A DNA stretch of 64,000 nucleotides from Pseudorasbora parva (lineage: Eukaryota > Chordata > Actinopteri > Cypriniformes > Gobionidae): positions 8,590,428 to 8,654,427 of the forward strand of contig NC_090173.1 of NCBI RefSeq assembly GCF_024679245.1. Direction: 5' to 3'. Under the pieces are notes generated by a model. The model was not told the origin of the DNA, did no database searches, and was given only the letters and a program-made list of their open reading frames with translations. The translations under genes and the position numbers were made by a program. The number at the start of each line of letters is the position of its first letter. Position 1 is the stretch's first letter. Shown here piece by piece: positions 34,501 to 44,854 of this stretch.

Positions 34501-37500
34501 ACACAGTGTAGCTTTAAGGAAGAAGCAGTTCCAACGATAAAGGTTCACGGTCGTACGTTATAACTGCAAGCAGTGAGTAAAACTGCCTCGAATATCTGTG
34601 TTGTTGGTTATCGGCGCGTAAGTAAAGCCATGTTTTCACCGCAGGAACTTTAACCAGGAACAAGGGACTTTGGGGTGGTATTCTAGTGTTTTTCGACCGC
34701 AGGAACCGGGGTCTAAATTAAGTTCCGGGTAAATATTTCCTCCTCCAAACGGCCCTGTTCGTGAGGTAATACTTTTTCAAAGTTCAGGAACTTTCGAGGG
34801 TGGGACATGGTCGCTAAACATGCTGATTGGTTTAGCTCAGGCAGCATTTTATTTCAACTGCCATTTTTAAAACTCTTTTGCGAGGTTTGTACTGCATTCA
34901 GTAAATATCAGTATTGCTCTTTCTTTCTGATGGCGCGCATTCATCTCAGCCATCTCACAGTCAATGTCCGTGATTGCTGATAATAATCTCACAGTCAATG
35001 TCCGTGATTGCTGATTGTCCGTGATTGCTGATAATAACAGTCATTTTAAATCTAGCTTTACAAGCTTTCAGAATACGCTTTAGTATCAGTGCTCTTTTCC
35101 GCCATTTTGTTAAGTACCTCTTTAGTAAACCAATATATAACCAGCAAAAGCAGCACAGCTTAAATCTCCTCCATACTTGTTATTGTTTCAGACAGTATTC
35201 GCAAAAAAGATTACTGTTCCTCGCTGACTGGGAGGAGCAGTTACGCGCAGTCCTACATCACCGGACTAATTTGTCTAATCTTCACAGTACTTTAGACCGC
35301 AGTGGAAACGCAGACAGTAGCAGGTCTGGGGGGGAAAAGTTCCTGTAAAAAATAGTTCCTGGTACAAATTGTTCCAGGTAATTTCGGTGTAACTAAAGGA
35401 TTATTAGAAACGCCTGTTCAATTTCTCATTAATGCAATTATCTATAACAACCAATCACATGGCAGTTGCTTCAATGCATTTAGGGGTGTGATGCATTAAA
35501 TGCAATAAGTTGCCTTATTTTTTTAAGTTAGCTCAACTTTATTTTGTTTACAGTGTGTGAGTATTGGCGCAAGTTGCTCTCTCTGTGATTTTGGAGGTAA
35601 TTATGTAAAACGCAGTTTATCATGCAAAAAACCCAAGCCCAAGCTATTGCGTCAGATTGTTATGTTGCAATGCTAAATGTAACAGTAAAATTGTGTGTTA
35701 GAGAGGTTCCCTAATCTCAATCTCAGTTTGTTTTGTTATTGGATAAAATGAACAGTGAATATTTTGTGTTGTTCTGTGAGTGCTCGAGCCCCAGAGGGCA
35801 TTTAATTAGCAGTACGTCTGACACTTTATTCCTATGGAAGCAGAAAGTGTGTAATTAGTACTTAATATAAGGGGTGTCCATGGTTAACCGATTAACCGTT
35901 CAAAATTGTGTAACCGAGTGAAACATTTTGCTCGGTTAAGTGGCGTCAATGATGTCCTTTGAATTTAGTTGTAATATATTGTTGCACTCCTAGAGACTGC
36001 CAGAGCGCTCCCAGACATTTGTAATATCCACAAGAAGAAGTCATGACCAGCTTAGTTTCTAACATGAAGCGGGCAAAGAAAAGCACAGCGTGGGGAGCAC
36101 TTTAAAATTGAGAGTGACGGGGCAAAATGCAAGTATTGCAATGCAGTGCTTTCCGCATTTTTCAGGCTATAAGTCACTCCGGAGTATAAGTCGCATCAGT
36201 CAAAAAATGCATCATGAAGAGGAAAAAAACTAAAAGACTAAAAGTCGCATTAGGGCAGAAGCAGAGCGGGAGCCGCGTGTGCTGTGCATAACGGTTTGAA
36301 GTAAGAAACTTGTGAATGACTAGAGAAAAGCAGACGTTACTTTAACTGTAATGAAGAAAACAAAAAAAGCTAATCGCGGACTGAAAGCAAGATGGCCAGA
36401 GCTAAAGGAACGAGTCCACAGATGCTTGAACTCTCTGCCGGGAGAGGCTCAGCCGCGCGAGTCAAACGCTGAGTCTGTGTGAATCATTCTCGGCTGCATA
36501 TTTTACTACATGCCCTAATCATGCAGGCGCCCTCGCGGCCACTTGCATTGCTCGTGAACTGGAGCGCATCTCATCCTAATTTAACGAAACTCAGCGTACG
36601 CCTCACAGACATGAAATATATCTTAAGAAACTTCAAATGTCTTTTAACAATTTAAAACGAAAAGAAATAGGCTACTCTCTGATTATGTAATCCATGATGT
36701 GCATTTCTCTCTATAGGCGCGTTCACTACGGAGATGCCGCTCGTCAAATGAATAAACTAAAAATAACCCTGACGCACACTATGGTTAACTGAGTATTAAC
36801 CGCTAAGGGCCTCGGTTAACGGTTAATGAAAAACCTGAAAACGTGCATCCCTACTTAATATATGGATTCTCTATTATGCTCTAGTTTTTGTTAAATAAAT
36901 GAGTTTGGATTTAGCTAATTTTAAGGCCTGTGAAGGACCAGATGATTTGTATTATGTCCTGATGTAAAACCACAGAATTCTAAATGAATTCTAGAAACTA
37001 CATGAACCATCACTCATGAGATCCAGTATAAAGCAGTACCTGTTTCTCTTTCCTTTCTGCTGCAGTTGATACAGTGTCATGATTTTTGTGTTCATCCACC
37101 AAACACAGCATACAGATACACTGCTGGTCAGTACGGCAGTAAATCTCCAGTAGTTTACCATGTCGAGAGCAGATCATGTCCTGCAGTCGTCCAGTGGCGT
37201 CCATCAGATTGTGTCCTTTACCTCTGAAGAGACTCTCATGCTGTTCAAGGTGATTTTGACAGTAAGAGCTTCGGCACTCCAGACACGACTTCACTGCTTT
37301 CTGTTTATTTTCAGAGCAGGAGTCGCACTGAACATCTCCAGATGCAGTGTGAAGAACTGGAGGAGCAGATTGTAGTCTTGTCTTCTTCAGTTTCTCCACC
37401 ATTTCATTAATCATCCCATTCTTACCTAAAAGAGGTCTTGATGTCAAGGTATGTTTGCATAATGGACATCTGTAGATTCCCTTCTGATCCTCCTCATCCC

Positions 37501-37627
37501 AGCAGTCTGAGATGCAGCTCATACAGTAACTGTGTCCACAGGGAATCGTCACTGGATCCTTCAGGAGATCCAGACACACTGAACAGGTGAACTGATCCTG
37601 ATCCACTGAGATACTGGTTTTTGCCAT
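30035..37627 (-). CDS. TRIM gene B: RING, B-boxes, coiled coil, then a repeat tail in place of B30.2
   Basis: Joined exons 37627-37040, 31757-31662, 31527-31294, 31216-31066, 30947-30888 and 30690-30035 (588, 96, 234, 151, 60 and 656 bp) total 1785 bp, 594 residues predicted, all with AG/GT borders and compatible phases. The first five exons parallel gene A closely (RING, two B-boxes, coiled coil). The sixth uses the same acceptor context (CCATCAG, then ATTC) as the B30.2 exon of gene A, but continues YSHPELCTETEEPPFPP and then about 12 copies of a 15-residue Pro/Thr/Ser/Val repeat. It ends KPTQHL at a one-base deletion in the array. By family it would be an E3 ligase able to dimerise but without the usual recognition domain. 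Expression is unproven; it could also be a decaying gene. Confidence 0.72.
30888..30947 (-). CDS. TRIM gene B exon 5
   Basis: 60 bp between TTTGTAG and CAAT|GTGAGT encoding KSIQVILAPEYQIREEFLQ. It leaves phase 1, as in gene A, so the next exon must start with two bases of a codon, which the repeat exon does. Confidence 0.82.
31066..31216 (-). CDS. TRIM gene B exon 4
   Basis: 151 bp between CTGTAG and AGAG|GTAAAT encoding [19 protein letters not shown] and [19 protein letters not shown]. Same length and phase as in gene A. Confidence 0.85.
31294..31527 (-). CDS. TRIM gene B exon 3: coiled coil
   Basis: 234 bp between TAATAG and CAG|GTAACA, 78 residues containing [20 protein letters not shown] and [21 protein letters not shown] (CA)n tract (31532-31577) lies directly beside the acceptor, on the intron side. 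Confidence 0.88.
31532..31577. repeat. (CA)n microsatellite beside the coiled-coil exon of gene B
   Basis: CACACA tract with a few CG interruptions, directly upstream (minus strand) of the exon 3 acceptor. Confidence 0.9.
31662..31757 (-). CDS. TRIM gene B exon 2
   Basis: 96 bp between CCCGCAG and AAG|GTGAG encoding SHFEVTQRNIQNRIQQREKD and then LQELREAVASHK. Same length and phase as the gene A exon. Confidence 0.86.
31758..33064. other. TRIM gene B intron 1, left part
   Basis: AT-rich with a G-run of about 14 at 32743 and two halves of an inverted AAACTTTTGTT-like repeat near 32195 and 32320. 32900-33064 resembles the leader of the THAP-containing element that follows (GGGCGGAATTTCCTTATAAG). 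No coding evidence on the minus strand. Confidence 0.4.
33065..33273 (+). pseudogene. THAP-domain exon, left part, split by a TTAA element
   Basis: Reads MSRKKCVFGCQGETTLHRLP with KNPALRDQWMEFVFPG and DDCFINKAQFDAGFVDRLLL. This is a THAP zinc-binding DNA-binding domain: C-x3-C near the start, the invariant P in HRLP, W in DQWMEFV, and the HF-x-x-x-x-F core. The third zinc ligand (Cys of C-x2-H before HF) is not present where expected (ENVFVHFG), suggesting a small in-frame deletion. The frame is interrupted at 33270 by a 1.2-kb element and resumes at 34518. THAP domains occur in host THAP proteins and in P-element-like transposases; the upstream leader looks repeat-like, favouring a transposon origin. 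Lies antisense within intron 1 of TRIM gene B. Confidence 0.75.
33270..34517. mobile_element. TTAA-flanked element inserted in the THAP exon
   Basis: Left end TTAA|AGCTACACTGTGTAAC. The reverse complement of the right end is TTAA|AGCTACACTGTGTGAT; 14 of 16 bases match. Inside, the plus strand carries an exon-like frame (33420-33911) ending AFPRWKELMRSNDFKKNANI then ACFLLDR at a GTAATA donor-like site, and a 136-bp fragment of the TIR element seen at 13.5 and 44 kb (33603-33738). No transposase is seen. Confidence 0.8.
34518..34563 (+). pseudogene. THAP-domain exon, right part
   Basis: Directly after the right TTAA the sequence reads KEEAVPTIKVHGRTL and then a stop. The AVPTI motif closes THAP domains. 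Removing 33274-34517 (element plus one TTAA) restores an uninterrupted frame from DRLLL into KEEAVPTI, so the insertion point is exact. Confidence 0.78.
34634..35386. mobile_element. Putative MITE with GGAACTTT/AACTATTTTT termini
   Basis: The left part CACCGCAGGAACTTTAACC followed by AGGAACAAGG and the right part AGTTCCTGGTACAAATTGTT are roughly inverted (CCAGGAAC versus GTTCCTGG), with CCGCAGTGGAAACGCAGAC inside. It fits a non-coding fish DNA repeat; exact ends were not fixed. Confidence 0.45.
35869..36853. mobile_element. hAT-type non-autonomous element with 8-bp duplication CTTAATAT
   Basis: Flanked by CTTAATAT at 35861-35868 and 36854-36861. The termini AAGGGGTGTCC and GTGCATCCCTA are inverted, hAT-like (AGGGRTG). 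The plus strand near 36064 retains a BED-finger-like start (KRAKKSTAW, then KCKYCNAV in another frame), a piece of an hAT transposase. The middle holds a further insertion-like block (CTATAAGTCACTCCGGAGTA). Confidence 0.8.
37040..37627 (-). CDS. TRIM gene B exon 1: RING and two B-boxes
   Basis: 196 residues starting [18 protein letters not shown], with the full C3HC4 set (CSVC, CGH, CMSC, CPLC) and B-boxes around [15 protein letters not shown] and [12 protein letters not shown], ending at CAG|GTACTG. It is three codons shorter than gene A exon 1, in the RING/B-box linker. The start is the ATG at 37627, with purine at -3 and G at +4. Confidence 0.88.
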
Positions 37628-37678
37628 TTCTCTGTATGAACACACAACAGTTGATTCGGTTATACGTGCACTATTTTG

Positions 37679-38785
37679 TAGGGGTGTCAACAATAATCGA
37701 TTCGGCGATGCATCGCGATGCGGGGCATGAACGATTCAGCATCGATGCGGCAAAGGGCCATAATCGATTATGTCACTGTTTATTTTCTGGCGGACGATAA
37801 AGTTGTGAAGTTTCAAATACTTCCGGTTCCGGGAGAATAACAACAACAACAAGGAAGATGGCTGAGGCGGAGGGAGATGACCGCGATAGACGGGTTATTA
37901 AAAACGCGCTAACGACCCGAGGTGTGTAGGATTGTACGTATATATTTTTTTGCACAATAATCAATGAATCCATAATGACGAAAAACACCGCAATTCACCT
38001 TTATTCCACACGGTGGCAATGTCTGATAAGCAATGATGAAGTGACGTTTCACTCATAGTTACCTCTGACAGAAAACGAAACTATAATAATTATAATCTGC
38101 AAAACTTGAAATGTCTCAGTGATTTACTTCAGAGAGCAAGAACTAAACACAATCATATGTTAGTGTCACTGTCTCTTGATGATGGATGTGGTCAAGAAGC
38201 TGTCAGTGATCAAAATATTGATTTTGAAGACGTTGAAAATGAGTTTGGAGAATATGCTGGAGATCGCGAATATGAGGCAGATGCTGGTAAACGAGCTCTG
38301 ACGAGGACAGATGATGATGGTATTAAACATCTGCTCAAACTGAATCCTTCCAAGCTCCAAAAGGTAACGAAATAGGTGTTATTTTATTCTTCTGTAGCTG
38401 TTACTCTAAAATCAGGAGTTTTATATATTATCACGACAGGTAGAGGTCTATCCATGTTAAATATAGATCTGGGTCACTAACGACCTGAATATGTAAGAAT
38501 GTTTGGTGAAACAGTCATGCATTTAAGGGCTAATTGCATTTTATTTAATTACATTTTATTTTATTTAATAACTTTTATGTCAAAGATACAGGAGACACAT
38601 AGCAGCCAATACAATCTGTTGTTCAATATCTGCTTGTATTGCCTCATGACTGATGAAAAATTAGCTTTGTGTGCAGTAGAATTTTGATGCATCACAATGC
38701 ATCGTAGAATCGAATCGAATCGAATCGTTACCTGGTGAATCGTAATCGAATCGAATCGTGAAGGAAGTGCCAATGCACACCCCTA
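37679..38785. mobile_element. hAT-type element 44 bp upstream of the TRIM gene B start codon
   Basis: Flanked by an exact 8-bp duplication CTATTTTG at 37671-37678 and 38786-38793. The left end TAGGGGTGT and the right end ACACCCCTA are inverted. The interior has clusters of AATCGAT/CGAATCGAATC motifs near both ends and an 89-residue plus-strand ORF (38106-38375, acidic, no recognised domain). Too short for a transposase, so non-autonomous. Confidence 0.85.
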
Positions 38786-38793
38786 CTATTTTG

Positions 38794-40260
38794 TGTTCCT
38801 CTGGTTTGGTAATTGGAGTGGGATTATAGTTGGTCTTGCATGTAACCAATTGTTCTTTTCACTTGATACAAATTCACAAATGAGCAACTGACGACTGCAC
38901 GTAAATAAAAAAGGTCACTTCTAAATACCTATAAGTACTGTGGTATTCTGATATGTTTCTCACCCAGTCCGTTAACTCAGGATTAAAGAAGCTTCCCACT
39001 CATATTTACAACTTTTTTAAGAGTCTGCCATATTGGACTGGGCACATGAAAAATGGAGTCAATAAAATAAAAATAGTAAATAAAATGGTGGGACAGACTT
39101 TTAAGTTATGTTTAATTTACTGCTCATGTGTGAAGAGCATGTTTTTCTTTAAGGCTGTTCAGTCTTGCATCCTATGAAAGAAGGGGTTGAACATTATGGA
39201 GCAATAAAGAGTTTTTATTTCCAAAAATAGTTGTAGTTATTGAGTCAACATCACGCCTCTCCCAGAAGGTTCAGGAGTCTCCCGCATATTGATAGCAGCT
39301 CCCTGGTTAACATGAAGTCTAAATGGGCCACGTTTCAGTCCTTATTTCATATTCATCAAATTTTCTGACAAAAGAAACAAAGCATATAAATATTATTGGG
39401 ATTTTGGTTGTATTAAACACAGTAGAAGACAAGCAAACAAATGTAAAGGGCTGACACTAGGCAGAATGTAAATACTGCGAAATTACATCATAAATAAGAT
39501 TATTAGCATGATTTATCTGGCAACATTTAGCAACTTTAAGTAAGCTTTAGCTACTCTCAGTTGAAAGAAGTTGGCCACAGTGTCCTTGAGACCTGTAATA
39601 TACAATAGAGTGGTGCAGGTACGGCATCACTTTGTAGCCCCGAAGGCGGAAGCAAGATAGCATTATAGCACTTCCGGTTGCCTCGTCCTGAAGTCAATGG
39701 TTTTTTTTTTTAAACTCCAATGTTAATGGAGTTTTGGTTAAATGGCTGAAATAATGTCTGCACAATCTCAAGACACTTTCACGGTTTATACTATGACAAA
39801 AACTACATCAGTATTACTCGTGATTTTTTGAAGCTGTTACGTGTCTTGAAAAGGGTGGTTGCTAACCAGTGGCTAATGGGACTACAGAGGCGAGGAGAAC
39901 AGGTAAACTATTTCACAGCCTCATTCTGCTCATCATAATGCTCTTATAATCTAGTCTAACTCAATCGTTCTGGGAAAATGTTTTGAGATAGAATTTTTAC
40001 TTTTATAGAATACAACTCACACATTTGATTCCGGGACAGTGTAGTTTTTTTTCAATATATGACAATCGCGGCACAAGTGGCAAATCTAAACGCTAGTGTG
40101 TGTGAGTGAATGAATGAATGAATGAGAGTGTGTGAATGTGTGTGAAACCCTACATGGCAATGTCTTGAATTAAACACAAAATAAATTTGTGTTTTATGAA
40201 AAAAAAAAGAAATGCAGAAAGTTTAGTGTGATAGGTAGGTTTAGTCGTCTGGCCATCACC
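38794..40260. other. No gene recognised
   Basis: AT-rich sequence 5' to TRIM gene B (its original upstream region before the hAT insertion starts at 38794). Includes a GAATGAATGAATGAATGA tract near 40107 and T/A-runs. No supportable ORF or element boundary. Confidence 0.35.
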
Positions 40261-40322
40261 AGACCAAGCTCAGTTTAAGATTGAACATTAGTCTGAGGAG
40301 TCTGCTCTGTATTTTCTACTGC

Positions 40323-41822
40323 ACAAGAGGCGTGATCAACGGGCAAAGTTCAAATGACTCTGAATGCTATTGGATAGTCCTTCGACCAATCAGACCACAA
40401 GAGGCGTGATCAACGGGCATAGTTCAAAGGACTCTGAATGCTATTGGATAGTCCTTCGACCAATCAGACCACAAGAGGCGTGATCAACGGGCATAGTTCA
40501 AATGACTCTGAACGCAATTGGATAGTCCTTCAACCAATCAGACCACAAGAGGCATGATCAACGGGCATAGTTCAAATGACTCTGAACGCAATTGGATAGT
40601 CCTTCAACCAATCAGACCACAAGAGGCATGATCAACGGGCATAGTTCAAATGACTCTGAATGCAACTGGATAGTCCTTTAACCAATCAGACCACAAGAGG
40701 CGTGATCAACAAGCATAGTTCAAATGACTCTGAACGCAATTGGATAGTCCTTCAACCAATCAGACCACAAGAGGCATGATCAACGGGCATAGTTCAAATG
40801 ACTCTGAATGCAACTGGATAGTCCTTCAACCAATCAGACCACAAGAGGCATGATCAACGGGCATAGTTCAAATGACTCTGAATGCAACTGGATAGTCCTT
40901 CAACCAATCAGACCACAAGAGCCGTGATCAACGGGCATAGTTCAAATGACTCTGAACGCAATTGGATAGTCCTTCAACCAATCAGACCACAAGAGGCGTG
41001 ATCAACGAGCATAGTTCAAATGACTCTGAATGCAACTGGATAGTCCTTTAACCAATCAGACCACAAGAGGCGTGATCAACGAGCATAGTTCAAATTACTC
41101 TGAACGCAATTGGATAGTCCTTCAACCAATCAGACCACAAGAGGCATGATCAACGGGCATAGTTCAAATGACTCTGAATGCAACTGGATAGTCCTTTAAC
41201 CAATCAGACCACAAGAGGCGTGATCAACGAGCATAGTTCAAATTACTCTGAACGCAATTGGATAGTCCTTCAACCAATCAGACCACAAGAGGCATGATCA
41301 ACGGGCATAGTTCAAATGACTCTGAATGCAACTGGATAGTCCTTTAACCAATCAGACCACAAGAGGCGTGATCAACAAGCATAGTTCAAATGACTCTGAA
41401 CGCAATTGGATAGTCCTTCAATCAATCAGACCACAAGAGGCATGATCAACGGGCATAGTTCAAATGACTCTGAACGCAATTGGATAGTCCTTCAACCAAT
41501 CAGACCACAAGAGGCGTGATCAACGGGCATAGTTCAAATGACTCTGAACGCAATTGGATAGTCCTTCAACCAATCAGACCACAAGAGGCGTGATCAACGG
41601 GCATAGTTAAAATGACTCTGAACGCAATTGGATAGTCCTTCAACCAATCAGACCACAAGAGGCGTGAGCAACGAGCATAGTTCAAATGACTCTGAACGCA
41701 ATTGGATAGTCCTTCAACCAATCAGACCACAAGAGGCGTGATCAACGGGCATAGTTCAAATGACTCTGAACGCAATTGGATAGTCCTTCAACCAATCAGA
41801 CCACAAGAGGTGTGATCCACAG
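40323..41822. repeat. 74-bp minisatellite, about 20 copies
   Basis: Phased on ACCACAAGAGGCGTGATCAA, the unit recurs exactly every 74 bp (for example 40394, 40468 and 40542). Variation is limited to a few positions (GCGTG/GCATG, CGGGC/CGAGC/CAAGC, ACGCAATT/ATGCAACT) that combine in blocks. Each unit carries ATTGG and, about 13 bp later, CCAAT, a small inverted repeat. No open frame persists because 74 is not a multiple of 3. Confidence 0.95.
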
Positions 41823-41910
41823 GAATCAACAATAGTACACCAGGTAGATAAGCCAGCCTGTGATTGTTTCCCGCTAGTGGTGGGAAGTTCAGATCATTTT
41901 ACGAGAAGGG

Positions 41911-42448
41911 TATTCCTGCACAACCGGAGGCTGCAGTTTCAGGACCCTAGTTTTTTGTGACAGCACCACCTACCGAATTGAATCACCAAAACACTAATTT
42001 AAGATGGATGATGGACACCGATCAGACTGTGAGTACTGATATTCAATCAAGTTTTATTTTATAACTTTTAAATGAAACAAAATGTACTAAAGTGAGCTGC
42101 TAACTAGTATGTATTAAGAATTAATTCACACAAATTAAGAAATTATTCAAAATAGAAGGGTATTATAACAATATATATTTGTATATTCATCTCTGTAACA
42201 CTTGCTGGTTTTTATAACTTGTGCAGTTTTTTATTAATTTTTTTTATCTACAATTCATTTTGTTCCCTGGCTTATTTATCAAAATTATTATGTTCACCAG
42301 ATTAGTATAATGACTGTCAGTCATCATCCATTTACCTTAGTAAGATGTATAGGAAATTTTTACAATAGTTGCCTCATGCTACATAAATATCCTATTTGGC
42401 TTTCTCTCTCTACAACTCCAACAGTCCACAAGTGTTAACTTAAATCAG

Positions 42449-42532
<84 letters not shown>

Positions 42533-42992
42533 CCATTCTGTCTGTGCAGCAACTGATGAAAAAAGGGGTCTTTTTGGTGCTGTTGTTATTGCAAAAATGA
42601 CATAAATATATATTTTTCAATCATTCTTGAGTCTTGTCTTGCCTCTCTACAACCTTTAAAATATCTGACTGTAATTTAGTGACTGCATATAGCCTACTAA
42701 TTCTATCTTTATTTTACCTGATAATTAACTAATTAGTTAAATTTAAGGAGGTTAATCAATATACAGTATAATTCAAGAAATTAATAAAAAAAATTAAAGA
42801 TTGATATAAATATTTCATTTATATTTTGTTTAAATTACACACTTTGTAATTAACCTCTGATGCATTTGAATTTAAAAAAGCACACCATATCATCCAGTTC
42901 TGTAGGTGGGGCTGTCACAAAAAAACAAGGGTCCTAGAATTGCCGTCCTGAAACTGGGGTCCTGAAACTGCAGCCTCCGGTTGTGCAGGAAT
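41911..42992. mobile_element. Element with long inverted termini, TA-flanked
   Basis: The left terminus TATTCCTGCACAACCGGAGG continuing through CTGCAGTTTCAGGACCC and TTTTTTGTGACAGC to 41975 is repeated inverted at 42898-42992. The right copy carries an extra internal duplication (GTCCTGAAACTG twice). The interior is AT-rich non-coding DNA with a (TA)n tract. TA appears at both outer ends, consistent with a Tc1/mariner-type TA target. Confidence 0.75.
42449..42531. repeat. (TA)n/(CA)n microsatellite
   Basis: About 65 bp of AT dinucleotides running into ACACACACAC. The apparent ORF through it is low-complexity. Confidence 0.97.
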
Positions 42993-43737
42993 ATACTACT
43001 GCATTTTACTGACTCGGATCTTTGAATCTCGGTCAGCAAAATGAACAAATCTTTTGTCCAAGTCATTTAGTTCATTTAAGCAGAATCTAATTAAAATTTT
43101 ACATGTTACATTTTTTAACACATTTAGTACTTTTGGAATAAAAAAATAAACTATAATATAATGCAGTCATGGCCAAACTTTGGAAAATAATTAATTAATT
43201 AATTGCCTCACCTCCCGATCCAAATTGTTCTTTCTTTAGTCACTTCACATTTAATCACTTCTGTTCCCTAGAAAGATTAGTACACCTCTCATGACTTCTG
43301 CTTCGAGCCGTTAGTTCTGTCATCATGTCTGATCTGGGCCATGACAGCCTTATATGTAATACATGCAGCCATAAACAGAAAAGATTAGTTATCTCGAGTC
43401 TTCGAGTCATTTGTTCATCATGTCCCAGCCCCATGTAGGCAAGGCTATGCAGTCACAAGAAACAGAAGAGATTAGTTCATCTCTCGAGTCTTCTCGTTCA
43501 AGTCGTTCTTCGGGTCTGACACTCGGTCTTTTGTCACATGACCGCGCCACTTCAATGTCTCAACAAGTCACAACATATACAAAATTACAGTCGTATTATT
43601 GACTGCATGTTGTAATATTTTTATTATTACAAAATCATCAGAAGATATGGGCAATAAACTGTTATTATGCCTATCCATTCTGACCAACCCAGTGTGTCCA
43701 GGATTCATAGGAAAATCAATTATTATAGGCCTACTAG

Positions 43738-43773
<36 letters not shown>

Positions 43774-44072
43774 ACGCACTTTTTTGTGAGGAAGGTTGTG
43801 AATAAACTATTTTAGTATCCAACACGGCTGTCATGTCACGTGACAAAAGAACGAGACTCGGACCGAAGACTCGAGAACGAATCATGTCTGTTTCAGGTAC
43901 AGACTGCATAGCCTTGTCTATGGGGCTGGGATTTGATGAACGAATGACTCAAACCCGGACTCGAAAGATGAACTAATCAATTCTGTTCCCTATACAGAAC
44001 ACATGGGATGTTGCGCATGTGCGGTCAACACAAAATGAACGAATCGCTCTCTGAAAAGACCTGTCGATCTTT

Positions 44073-44650
44073 AGCCCCTTTCACACTGCACGTCGGACCC
44101 GCAATATTCCCGGAGCATTGCCGGGTCGCCTTCTGTGTGAAAGCAACCACGTCCCGGCATTGATTACCGAATTCGACCCGGGTCGGGGACCTAGTAACAT
44201 TGCGGGATTCGACCCGGGACGAGCGCTGTGTGAACAAAAGCCAAAACTAATGCCGCAACGTGTACGTAGTTATCGTGCGACTCCTAGAGCTTGTTTTTTT
44301 CAATAATACAACCCTGCAGTGCCAGAAGAGCTCGTCGGTGTTTTAAACGCAGAAAGTGTTCGTATACAAAAGAAACTAAAATTAAACAAGCAGAAATGTG
44401 CGCAAACTGGACACAAGTCGAGACCACGGAGCTCATTACTATCCACGCTGAAGCTGAGATCGCTCGCCATTATACGCCACATCCGGATGTCACGTGTCAA
44501 CTCGACCCGGGACCGTTACGGGTTGTGTGTGAAAGCGCACATATTACGGTATTTCGCTGGCAGTGAGAATGGGCCAAATCTAGCGGCCCGGGAACAAATG
44601 CGGGGTCGCATTATCCGTGTATTTGCCGGAATCGCAGTGTGAAAGAGGCT
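44073..44650. mobile_element. TIR element carrying a Myb/SANT-like exon start (copy B)
   Basis: Near full-length inverted counterpart of 13523-14098, from AGCCCCTTTCACACTGC to GCAGTGTGAAAGAGGC. The plus-strand frame reads MCANWTQVETTELITIHAEA, differing from copy A by a few residues; the similarity stops at the same place. Nested inside the hAT element at 41875-44711. Confidence 0.78.
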
Positions 44651-44854
44651 TTTGAGTCATATTAAAGATTTGTTCAAAATGAACGAATCATTCATGAACG
44701 ACACATCACTATTTCCCGCAAAAGTGTAACAGAAGCAGGAGAAAAGTATGTACAAGTTTCCAGACTGAGCCGCAGGGCGAAATCACATTGCTGGTAGATT
44801 GGGCTAGATTGGCCAGTCTATAGGTTTCCATAAAACTAAAACAAAGCTTGGTCT

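Larger units (their letters stand above)
41875..44711. mobile_element. hAT-type element with 8-bp duplication TTTCCCGC, containing two other elements
   Basis: Flanked by TTTCCCGC at 41867-41874 and 44712-44719. The left end is TAGTGGTGGG and the right end CACATCACTA, an imperfect hAT-like inverted pair (TAGTGATGTG). It is interrupted by the TA-type element at 41911-42992 and by the Myb/SANT-carrying element at 44073-44650. After subtracting both, roughly 1.2 kb of the host element remains, rich in GAACGAAT and CTCGAGTC motifs. It includes an A-run of 30 at 43740. No transposase ORF. Confidence 0.8.
40261..44854. mobile_element. Possible large composite element bounded by AGACCAAGCT
   Basis: AGACCAAGCT at 40261 and its reverse complement AGCTTGGTCT at 44845-44854 are followed inward by similar sequence (CAGTTTAAG versus TTGTTTTAG). 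Between them lie the 74-bp minisatellite and a nested hAT element. Only about 10-16 bp of terminal similarity supports this. Confidence 0.35.

Noticed and set aside
38106..38375. 89-codon acidic ORF inside the hAT element upstream of TRIM gene B
   Set aside because: No recognisable domain; not called as a gene, only mentioned with the element.
40323..41822. CRISPR-like regular spacing
   Set aside because: Whole 74-bp units repeat, with no unique spacers, in a vertebrate genome; this is a minisatellite.
42435..42620. ORF with alternating Tyr-Ile residues
   Set aside because: Translation of a (TA)n/(CA)n microsatellite.
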